From NCBI RefSeq assembly GCF_002251245.1, contig NZ_NPJG01000124.1, positions 1 to 64,000 on the forward strand: DNA of 64,000 nucleotides. Direction: 5' to 3'. Positions within the stretch are counted from its first letter, which is position 1, and each line of letters begins with the position of its first letter. The notes beneath the pieces were generated by a model. It had not been told where the DNA came from and did no database searches. It was given only the letters and a program-made list of their open reading frames with translations. Origin of the DNA: Prevotella sp. P5-92 (GTDB lineage: Bacteria; Bacteroidota; Bacteroidia; Bacteroidales; Bacteroidaceae). Shown here one piece after another: positions 1 to 7,138 of this stretch. The translations under genes and the position numbers were made by a program.

Positions 1-52
1 AGCACAATAAAAGCAAGCAGGTGTACGTTTATAGAGTAAACGTTAGAACAAA

Positions 53-433
53 ATGGAACAGTATAGACTCTTAGCAGAATGCCTATTGCCAGCCCACATG
101 CTTGACTGGTTTGACTTGAAGACTGTACGTGTCGAGAAGAAAGGTGACACACAGGTGATTCTCCTTTATCTCGATGAGAACGAGCAGAAACCTGACGACA
201 GAGAAGACCTGCGCCCCAATGGATTTACACGCGAAAGTGTGTTTCACGACTTTCCGATTAGAGGTCAGGAAGTTCTGCTTCACGTGCGCCGTCGCAGATG
301 GCTTGATGCAGATGGTCACAACTTGATGACCGAATGCAATCTCATTCAGGAGTCCACCCGCTGCTCTACGGAGTTGGCGGATTTTTTAAAAGAAGCGTTT
401 GGAGACGCGCCCTATAACGGCCCGTTCGTTTGA
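53..433 (+). CDS. ISAon1-type transposase N-terminal region protein
   Basis: A 126-residue protein whose sequence matches the separate N-terminal frame of ISAon1-type transposases as I know them from Bacteroidetes (LLPAHMLDWFDL near the start, then a short basic stretch VRRRRW around residue 78). In these elements the first frame overlaps the transposase frame. Here the overlap is about 40 bases, and the second frame lies at +1 relative to the first. The A/T-rich stretch at 381-392 is where a shift would have to occur. This frame appears intact. Its partner is not, so its product probably has no role. Confidence 0.65.
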   Translation: MEQYRLLAECLLPAHMLDWFDLKTVRVEKKGDTQVILLYLDENEQKPDDREDLRPNGFTRESVFHDFPIRGQEVLLHVRRRRWLDADGHNLMTECNLIQESTRCSTELADFLKEAFGDAPYNGPFV

Positions 434-824
434 GGATGACTATCACATAGACGGTGATGAGTATGGCAGAGCCTACAAGGACCACCTAAGCGGCTATCGT
501 GAATGGTCTGAACTAGGCCATGCTGACGAGTGGCTCATCTTCCCAGAGAACATAAGTCCTCACGTCAGCATAGATGAGACATGCTTGTCCACGGGAGAGG
601 TATACACAATAGCCTCGAACATGGATGCACATGGTCGCAAGGGATGCCTTATTGCTGCCGCCATGTACGACCGTGAGGATGAGATCCTTAACTATTTTGT
701 CAATCGCTCTACCAATGCATCAGCAGAATCCCTCAATGCAAAGATCAAGCATTTCAGAGCACAACTCAGAGGTATCATTGACCGTAAGTTCTTTCTCTTC
801 AGACTAATGAAGATCTATGCCTAA
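390..824 (+). pseudogene. ISAon1-type transposase with internal deletion
   Basis: The frame opens after a stop at 387-389 and could begin at the TTG at 399 or by frameshift from the upstream frame. The first 80 residues carry the start of the catalytic core (FPENISPHVSIDETCLS, then NMDAHGRKGCLIAA). The protein then jumps straight to the typical C-terminal segment, with RSTNASAES, RKFFLFRL and KIYA. A full-length family member has roughly 170-200 more residues between these blocks, containing the rest of the catalytic domain. The join lies near 650-665, where both flanks would encode an I-A-A sequence. That fits an in-frame deletion between short repeats. The deletion size is from memory of the family, not computed. 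Confidence 0.7.
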
Positions 825-850
825 TCCACACACTTTTACTGGTGCCCCCC

Positions 851-1396
851 TTATTCCTCTTCCTCTTCAGAGGAGGTGTCGAGGCGTGTGTCGAGCGAGA
901 TGCTTACGGCAGCGAAGCGGTCGATGGAAATCACGATGGGTATATACTCGTCGGTGCCAGGATGACTGACACTTGCTGCAAAGCGAAGTGTGGAACCATC
1001 GACACGGTCGAAGACGAGCCCCTCGAGTATGCCAGTGGCACGATAGTCGTCGTCGAGGCAGCTGTTGAAGTCGGCCTTAGTGAAGGTGCGTGAGAAGAAT
1101 GTCGTGCCGTCGCCACGGGTGATGTTGAGCGAGATGCGGTTGTCATAGAATTGCTGCCCCGTCTCGTCCTTCACCATTGCGAGGCTGTCGTCAGCCTGTC
1201 GGTGTATGACACACGTCAAGTGACTGCCAGCGAGGTCAGCCTCCGCCGTCTGGTTATACTCCTGCATGCGCACGGGCGCCGCCGGCTCTTTCTTCTCCAC
1301 TTTCTTCACGATGATATCGTCAGTCTTCTTTGTCTCTTTGCAAGCCGTGAAGCCTGCCGCTACGGCCACCAAAGCCAAGATAAATATTTTCTTCAT
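851..1396 (-). CDS. DUF4738 family lipoprotein
   Basis: The start chosen is the ATG at 1396, which begins a lipoprotein signal (MKKIFILALVAVAAGFTAC, cysteine at residue 19). The frame is open further upstream, but that stretch covers the promoter. The mature part has a charged linker rich in Lys and Glu, then a compact beta-rich domain with blocks such as DDSLAMVKDETGQQFYDNRI, SRTFTKADF and YRATGILEGLVFD. I recognise these as DUF4738, a Bacteroidales envelope family of unknown function. The C-terminus ends in five glutamates. The gene stands alone, with an IS remnant downstream and a repeat-bearing promoter region upstream. Function is unknown. Confidence 0.75.
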   Translation of the reverse strand: MKKIFILALVAVAAGFTACKETKKTDDIIVKKVEKKEPAAPVRMQEYNQTAEADLAGSHLTCVIHRQADDSLAMVKDETGQQFYDNRISLNITRGDGTTFFSRTFTKADFNSCLDDDYRATGILEGLVFDRVDGSTLRFAASVSHPGTDEYIPIVISIDRFAAVSISLDTRLDTSSEEEEE

Positions 1397-1422
1397 TCTA
1401 TTCCTAAATTTCGTTTTGAGTG

Positions 1423-1430
1423 CAAAGATA
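1423..1430 (-). promoter_or_regulatory. Promoter -7 box of the DUF4738 gene
   Basis: On the minus strand the sequence reads TATCTTTG followed by CA, a good match to the Bacteroidetes -7 consensus TAnnTTTG. It lies about 30 bases ahead of the ATG at 1396. The -33 position has only a weak ATTG at 1444-1447. Confidence 0.5.
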
Positions 1431-1434
1431 TATC

Positions 1435-1533
1435 TCTTATTTTCAATAATTTGCACCTTTTCAAGCTTTAATTTTGAGTAAATATACACCTTTTCAAGCT
1501 TTTATTGTTTGCAAAATTACACCTTTTCAAGCT
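1435..1533 (-). repeat. Three 33-bp direct repeats upstream of the DUF4738 gene
   Basis: The 14-mer AGCTTGAAAAGGTG (minus strand) occurs at 1520-1533, 1487-1500 and 1454-1467, exactly 33 bases apart. The A/T-rich 19-base spacers are similar to each other. The spacing equals about three helical turns, so proteins bound to the repeats would sit on one face of the DNA. A second -7-like box, TAATTTTG, lies inside the first unit at 1512-1519. Confidence 0.7.
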
Positions 1534-1628
1534 ATAATACAAGTTTTTTGTCTTAAAAAAGAAAAAACAGAGGAAAAACTTGTTTTTGTTTTCACCTCTC
1601 AATTGGCACCAAATGTATTGATTAGCAC

Positions 1629-1657
1629 AAAAAAAGGTGCGGTAGTAAAGCCGCACC
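1629..1657 (-). terminator. Intrinsic terminator after the GH2-GH3 operon
   Basis: On the minus strand the stem GGTGCGG (1651-1657) pairs with CCGCACC (1636-1642) across an 8-base loop. A run of seven T follows directly (1629-1635). It lies 24 bases past the GH3 stop. Confidence 0.85.
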
Positions 1658-1680
1658 CTATATATTTAATATTCAAAATC

Positions 1681-3870
1681 TTACAGTGTGAAATCTGCCG
1701 TTCCGCGGATGTCAAGTTCGCTGGCTCCGATGTATGCCCTGAACTTGCCAGGCTCCGACTTCCACTGATGTGTCTGCTCGTCGAAGAACTGGAGGTCGCG
1801 TGGAGTGATGGTGAACTCTACCACCTTTGTCTCGCCGGGAGCGAGGCTCACCTTGTCGAAGCCCTTGAGCTCCTTTACCGGACGGTCAACCGAACACTTC
1901 AGGTCGCCCAAGTAAAGCTGCACCACCTCCTTGCCCTCACGAGAGCCAGTGTTGGTGACGCTCACCGTCACGTCGTAGTTCTCGCCATTGGCCTTCACCG
2001 ACGGCTTGCCATACTTGAATGTGGTGTAGCTCAGACCAAAGCCGAAGGGGAACTGGGGCTGCACTTTCTTTGTGTCGAAATGACGGTAGCCCACATAGAT
2101 GCCCTCCTTGTAATACACCTGGTCGTTGACGCCGGGATAACCCTCCTCGCCATACTGGAAGCAAGGATAGTCGTTCTTCTCCTTTGCGAAGGTGATGGGC
2201 AGCTTGCCGCTTGGGTTAACCTTGCCCGAGATGATGTTGGCAAGGGTCTCGCCCGACATCGAACCGAGGTACCAGCACTGCAGCAGAGCCTTCACCTGTG
2301 AGAGCCATGGTGTGGCGTATGGGTTGCCGGCATACATCACGGCGATGATGTTCGGCTGTATCTTGGCAAGTTCGGCGATGAGCTCGTTCTGTCCGTAAGA
2401 GAGGTCGTAGGTCAGTCGGTCGCCGCCCTCGCAGTCCTGCTGATGGTTTTTGTTCATGCCACCGATGAAAATGATGAGGTCGGCATCCTTAGCCTTCTCC
2501 AAAGCCTCAGCCTTCAGTCTTGCCTGAGTCTCGGCAGGTACCTCATCTACATGTGCATACATAGGACGGCCGGCTGCATATCCCTGTGCGAAGTCTATCT
2601 TGTCGCCATACACGGCCTTGAGACCCTGCAGAGGCGAGATGTCGAACTTGGTCTTCAGCTCTGACGAGCCGCCGCCCTCGCTCATGTTGCGCACGGCATT
2701 GTCGCCCACGACGAGGATCTTGTTGTAGCGAGACGCATCGAGAGGCAATATCGCATTTTTCAATCTTTCAATATTTCCATTTTTCAACAGCACCACACCT
2801 TCTTCACCTACTTTCAGGCAAGCCTCATAGTGGTCGGGCGAGCACTGCTTGCCAATCACCTTATTGGGGTTCATGGCTGTGCGGAAGATGGTGCGGAGCA
2901 CGCGTGCGGCCTTGTCGTTGAGCACGTCCATGGAAATCTTTCCCTCACGCACGAGCTTCTCAAACGGGTCAGCAAGGAAATAGGTGTTGTAGCCCTGCGA
3001 GTTGTCGGCAGTCATACCGTTGGTAAACGAACCCATCTCTATGTCGAGACCACCGGTGGCAGCTTCCCATGTGTCGTGAGTGCCGCCCCAGTCGCTGATG
3101 ACAGCACCGTCGAATCCCCAGCGCTTCTTCAGGATGCCGTTGAGCAGCGAGTCGTTCTGGCAGCAGTGGACGTTGAGCCACTTGTTGTATGAGCCCATCA
3201 TGGTCCACAGTCCCGACTGCTTCACACACTTCTCGAAGGCAGGCAGATAGATTTCCTCCACGGCACGCTCAGAGACGTTGACATTGACCGTCATTCGGTT
3301 CACCTCATGGTTGTTGAGGAAGAAATGCTTCAGGCAGCAAGCCACGCCATTCTTCTGTGCGCCTTTGATATAAGGCACTGCCATCTCGCCAGCCAAGTAA
3401 GGGTCTTCGCCCATATATTCGAAGCTACGTCCGTTGAACGGGCAGCGTGCGATGGTTGTACCAGGTCCGAGCATGATGTCTTTGCCACGGAAGGCAAACT
3501 CCTCGCTCACCTTGTTGCCATAGTGGTATGACAGGTCGCGGTTCCATGTGGAAGCCAAGCATGTGAGCGACGGGAAGGCCACGATAGAGTCGTTGTTCCA
3601 GTTGGCGTAACCCCATGAGTTCCAGTCTATCTCAGCACGGCAGCCATGAGGACCGTCGGCCATATTGAGCTGACGGATGCCAAGGCGCGGCACTCCGGGT
3701 GTTGTGAACTTACTCTGTGCATGCAGTATCTGCACCTTCTCGTGTAATGTCATACGTGAGAGAGCATCCTGCACACGGTCTTCTACTGGAGCGTTAGGGT
3801 CGAGATAGACCTGTGCTCCTGCCGCCAACGTCGTGGCGACCATAATTGCCATTGAAAAGAATTTTTTCAT
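1681..3870 (-). CDS. Glycoside hydrolase family 3 beta-glucosidase-like enzyme, exported
   Basis: A 729-residue exported GH3 enzyme that would remove terminal beta-linked glucose, or possibly xylose, from oligosaccharides in the periplasm. A signal peptide covers residues 1-19 (MKKFFSMAIMVATTLAAGA). The TIM-barrel domain carries the substrate-binding KH motif at 181-182 and the nucleophile Asp260 in GAVISDWGG. The alpha/beta sandwich domain follows. A fibronectin-III-like domain closes the protein (about residues 620-725, GFGLSYTTF and PRDLQFFDE). Its length is usual for three-domain GH3 enzymes. The gene starts 12 bases after the GH2 stop and is followed by a terminator, so the two form an operon. 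Substrate specificity cannot be read from the sequence. Confidence 0.9.
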   Translation of the reverse strand: MKKFFSMAIMVATTLAAGAQVYLDPNAPVEDRVQDALSRMTLHEKVQILHAQSKFTTPGVPRLGIRQLNMADGPHGCRAEIDWNSWGYANWNNDSIVAFPSLTCLASTWNRDLSYHYGNKVSEEFAFRGKDIMLGPGTTIARCPFNGRSFEYMGEDPYLAGEMAVPYIKGAQKNGVACCLKHFFLNNHEVNRMTVNVNVSERAVEEIYLPAFEKCVKQSGLWTMMGSYNKWLNVHCCQNDSLLNGILKKRWGFDGAVISDWGGTHDTWEAATGGLDIEMGSFTNGMTADNSQGYNTYFLADPFEKLVREGKISMDVLNDKAARVLRTIFRTAMNPNKVIGKQCSPDHYEACLKVGEEGVVLLKNGNIERLKNAILPLDASRYNKILVVGDNAVRNMSEGGGSSELKTKFDISPLQGLKAVYGDKIDFAQGYAAGRPMYAHVDEVPAETQARLKAEALEKAKDADLIIFIGGMNKNHQQDCEGGDRLTYDLSYGQNELIAELAKIQPNIIAVMYAGNPYATPWLSQVKALLQCWYLGSMSGETLANIISGKVNPSGKLPITFAKEKNDYPCFQYGEEGYPGVNDQVYYKEGIYVGYRHFDTKKVQPQFPFGFGLSYTTFKYGKPSVKANGENYDVTVSVTNTGSREGKEVVQLYLGDLKCSVDRPVKELKGFDKVSLAPGETKVVEFTITPRDLQFFDEQTHQWKSEPGKFRAYIGASELDIRGTADFTL

Positions 3871-3882
3871 AACTGATTGTTG

Positions 3883-6393
3883 TTACTTTTTTATAGTTAA
3901 TGATTTTTCAGATAGTCCGTATCCTTTAGCTTTTATGGTGACGTCGCCACCGTCGGTAGCCACCACGCAGAGCGCACGCCCGTTAAAAGCCTTGCGCTTC
4001 GTGTCCTTAAAGCGTTCCATGGAAATAGGGTTGCCATTGTCAACACCCACTATGCGTCCGCCTTCCACCTCGAAGAATATCTGGTCTTCGGCACGCGGAC
4101 AGAGGTTGCCGTCAGCGTCAGTCACCTCCACGGTGATGAATGCGAGCGAGTCGCCGTTAGGATTGTTGACAAATGCGTCGCGATCGGCAGAGAGACGCAG
4201 GGCGGCAGGAGCGCCGGCAGTGCGTATGGTCTGCTCAGCCACCACCTTTCCTTCACGTCGTGCCACGGCCTTCACCTCGCCTGGCTCAAACCTCACACGC
4301 CACATCAGGTGATACTGGTGAGAGTCTTTCTTCGCCTTCACACCCTGTGAGCGTCCGTTGATGAACAGTTCCACCTCGTCGGCATTGTTATAGTAGCACC
4401 ACATGTCGATCTCCTCGCCGGGAAGCCAGTTCCAGTGGGGGAAGAGATGGAGCACCTGACGGTCGGTCCATTCGCTCTGATACATGTAATAAGAGTCCTT
4501 GGGGAATCCGGCAAGGTCAACAATGCCGAAATAGCTGCTGCGGGCGGGGAATCCGTATGGTGTAGGTTCGCCGATGTAGTCGAAGCCAGTCCATATAAAC
4601 TGTCCGCCCACGAAGTCGTTGTGTTTCACCACGTCCCACGTCTCTTCGTGTGTAGAGCTCCACGAGGCGTGCATATTGTCGTAGGCCGAGCACTGGAACG
4701 ACGGGTCCTGATACGGCAGCCACCACTCTACGGGGGCTTTATACACCGAGTCTGACGGCATCATATAGAAGCCGCGGGTCTGTAGTGCCGACACGCTCTC
4801 TGAGAAGATGAAAGGCTTGCCGGGGAAATTCTTTGGCACGTCTTTCACCCACTCGTGATGATAGTTAAAGCCGATGATGTCGAGAGCCCCGCTCTTAAAG
4901 AGATGATTATTGGGGTCAGGCTCGTTGCAGCCTGCTGTGATGGGGCGCGAGGTGTCGTAACGGCGTATGACGTTGCACAGATTACGGCAGAGGATAGAGT
5001 TGACGCTCATCTCCTCGCCATGTGCGAGGGTAGAGGCGTCGTGGCCGGCATTGAGTATGAGGTTGGCCTGTTCGGCAGTAAGATTATCGGCATCAGCCGA
5101 CGACCACTGCTCGAGCACCTCGTTGCCTACGCTCCACATGAGGATAGAGGGATGGTTGCGGTCGCGGAGCACGAGGTCGGTAAGGTCGCGCTCAGCCCAC
5201 TCGTCGAAGAAGCGTGCGTAGTCGTTCTTGGTCTTGCGGCGTCGCCACATGTCGAACGACTCGTCCATGACGATCAGTCCCATCGTGTCGCACATGGCGA
5301 GGAGCTCAGGTGCGGGAGGGTTGTGTGAGCAGCGTATGGCGTTCGTTCCCATCTCCTTCAGTATGCGTAGCTGGCGGTGCAGGGCGTCTTCGTTGATGGC
5401 GGCACCGAGGCATCCGAGGTCGTGATGCAGGCAGACGCCGTTTATCTTCATCTGCTTGCCGTTGAGCGAGAAGCCCTTGGCGGCATCAAAGCTGAAGGTG
5501 CGGAATCCCGTTACCGTCTCGTATGCGTCCATCACCTTGCCTTTCAGCTCTATCGTGGTCACCACCTTATATGTATATGGGCGCTCGCACGACCAAAGCT
5601 GGGGGCGCTTCACGGTGAGTGTCGTATGATATGTGGAGCGCGACTTGTCGGCAGGCTTAGGTGGATAGACAAGCAGCATGGGCGAGGCAGAGGGCAGAGT
5701 GACGGTCTTTGCTGCTTCAGCCACGGTCTTTCCTTCGGCATCCACCACCTTATTCCTCACCACAATCTTCTCTTCCGTGCCAGTCATATTGTCCACCACT
5801 ACCGACACGTTCACCTTCTTTCCTTCAGCCACAACGTGTGTTCCCCAGTGAGCCACATGTATCTTTTCGGTCTTCACGAGCCACACATGTCGGTAGATGC
5901 CGCAGCCACTATACCATCGGCTGTTGGGCTGGTCGCTGTTGTCCACACGCACAGCCACCACATTCTCCCCGCCAAACTTCAGATGAGGCGTAAGGTCATA
6001 CCGGAATGAGCTGTAGCCGTAGGGACGCTGTCCTAACAGTTGTCCGTTGATCCACACCTTGGCGTTCATATACACGCCGTCGAAGTCGATGTAAAACTGT
6101 TTGCCCTTGTCGGCGGCATCCACAGAGAATGTCTTGCGATACCACCCCACTCCACCGGGCAAGGCACCGCCGCTGTTGCCTGAGGGAGCCGAGGCAGAGA
6201 AGTCGCCTTCGATGGCCCAGTCGTGTGGAACATTGAGAAGTCGCCAAGTCGAGTCGTCGAAATCACGTTGTGACATCTGCGTTGAATCAGCGAGAGCGAA
6301 TCGCCACCCTTTGTCGAAATTGAGAGTCTCACGGGCGTCGCTTCTGCATATCACTGCAAGCATGGCAACGATCGATAACAATAGTTTTTTCAT
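3883..6393 (-). CDS. Glycoside hydrolase family 2 beta-galactosidase-like enzyme, exported
   Basis: An 836-residue GH2 enzyme, probably a beta-galactosidase acting on side-chain galactose. It has a signal peptide (residues 1-20), a jelly-roll sugar-binding domain (about 25-180, with the WYRKTF block), an immunoglobulin-like domain and a TIM barrel. The acid/base is Glu425 in WSVGNEV and the nucleophile is Glu532 in FIFSESV. The RCSHNPP motif at 354-360 is also typical. The C-terminal 200 residues look like the DUF4982 plus Ig-like tail common in Bacteroidetes GH2 enzymes. It is the first gene of a two-gene operon with the GH3 enzyme and has a well-formed promoter at 6425-6456. Confidence 0.9.
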   Translation of the reverse strand: MKKLLLSIVAMLAVICRSDARETLNFDKGWRFALADSTQMSQRDFDDSTWRLLNVPHDWAIEGDFSASAPSGNSGGALPGGVGWYRKTFSVDAADKGKQFYIDFDGVYMNAKVWINGQLLGQRPYGYSSFRYDLTPHLKFGGENVVAVRVDNSDQPNSRWYSGCGIYRHVWLVKTEKIHVAHWGTHVVAEGKKVNVSVVVDNMTGTEEKIVVRNKVVDAEGKTVAEAAKTVTLPSASPMLLVYPPKPADKSRSTYHTTLTVKRPQLWSCERPYTYKVVTTIELKGKVMDAYETVTGFRTFSFDAAKGFSLNGKQMKINGVCLHHDLGCLGAAINEDALHRQLRILKEMGTNAIRCSHNPPAPELLAMCDTMGLIVMDESFDMWRRRKTKNDYARFFDEWAERDLTDLVLRDRNHPSILMWSVGNEVLEQWSSADADNLTAEQANLILNAGHDASTLAHGEEMSVNSILCRNLCNVIRRYDTSRPITAGCNEPDPNNHLFKSGALDIIGFNYHHEWVKDVPKNFPGKPFIFSESVSALQTRGFYMMPSDSVYKAPVEWWLPYQDPSFQCSAYDNMHASWSSTHEETWDVVKHNDFVGGQFIWTGFDYIGEPTPYGFPARSSYFGIVDLAGFPKDSYYMYQSEWTDRQVLHLFPHWNWLPGEEIDMWCYYNNADEVELFINGRSQGVKAKKDSHQYHLMWRVRFEPGEVKAVARREGKVVAEQTIRTAGAPAALRLSADRDAFVNNPNGDSLAFITVEVTDADGNLCPRAEDQIFFEVEGGRIVGVDNGNPISMERFKDTKRKAFNGRALCVVATDGGDVTIKAKGYGLSEKSLTIKK

Positions 6394-6424
6394 AAAGTTA
6401 AGTTATTTGTTATTATTTTGTGTG

Positions 6425-6456
6425 CAAATTTACAAAAAACCTACGTTATCACCAAA
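6425..6456 (-). promoter_or_regulatory. Promoter of the GH2-GH3 operon
   Basis: On the minus strand a -33 box TTTG (6453-6456) is followed after 20 bases by a -7 box TAAATTTG (6425-6432). The predicted transcript starts about 25 bases before the GH2 ATG. Confidence 0.65.
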
Positions 6457-6618
6457 GCTTTTGACGTTTTTTCATTATTTTCGTCGTTCATTGTCTTCCT
6501 CTATTGATGCGAGAGGCGAGACCATAATTCGTTGCTTGTCGATTTTCACTTCTACTATATTCATCATGTTGAGATTTTCCACTATGACTTGAATACCCTC
6601 ACTACGGTCAGGCACAAA

Positions 6619-6972
6619 ATGAAAGGGAAGATAGTCAACGTGACAAAGAAAGACCGCAAGGCAAGCGGCAACCGCACAAGGAAGGTGTCGGGCTACGTGA
6701 CCGACGAGAACGGAGAGGCACTCATTGGAGTAACCATCTGCAAAGGCACCACACAAGGCTATATGCTTGGCGGCACATACGAGGTCATCGACCGTGGAAA
6801 GAAGGGCACTGACGAGGATTATTTCCTTAGCCGCAATATTGAACTTTTCAACAGTTTCACACCTGAAGCCACAAACTATCTCGAAACTGGACATGTTTTT
6901 AGAAATATTAGCAACGCAAACATGATGTACGACTACCTGATGGACTTCGCACAAATGTATCATTCCCACTAA
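6619..6972 (+). pseudogene. Chimeric or decayed fragment with a SusC-like N-terminal domain
   Basis: The frame encodes VSGYVTDENGEALIGVTI, a match to the carboxypeptidase-regulatory-like domain found at the N-terminus of SusC-type TonB-dependent transporters. After CKGTTQGYMLGGTYEV the sequence departs from that family and continues with about 60 residues I do not recognise (NSFTPEATNYLETGHVF and onward). There is no signal peptide or barrel. The frame could start at 6532 or 6619. I read it as a remnant of a deleted polysaccharide-utilisation locus joined to unrelated sequence, not as a working gene. Confidence 0.45.
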
Positions 6973-7011
6973 GCGTGCTCAGTAACAATCCAAACATAAC
7001 AAAACACAACT

Positions 7012-7056
7012 ATGAAGAATAAAAAGTCTCTATTTCTCGCAGCGACAATACTGTGA
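7012..7056 (+). pseudogene. Truncated signal-peptide remnant
   Basis: The sequence MKNKKSLFLAATIL followed by a stop looks like the first 14 residues of an exported protein. It comes shortly after the SusC-like fragment on the same strand, in the place where a second outer-membrane gene of a polysaccharide locus would start. Downstream bases up to 7138 carry no continuing frame that I recognise. Confidence 0.35.
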
Positions 7057-7138
7057 GTCGCTGGTGATTCGCTGCCATTGGTCCACTTCGTTCCTGGTGC
7101 TTCTCACACGGGGGATGGATTATCCTAAAAAAGGATGA

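Larger units (their letters stand above)
1..824 (+). mobile_element. Remnant of an ISAon1-like (ISL3-type) insertion sequence
   Basis: Two consecutive reading frames give the N-terminal region and the body of a Bacteroidetes ISAon1-type transposase. The second frame lacks its middle portion, so the element should not encode an active enzyme. I could not identify terminal inverted repeats. The left end may lie within the first 52 bases or outside the window, and the right boundary is between the transposase stop at 824 and the neighbouring gene at 851. Confidence 0.7.
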
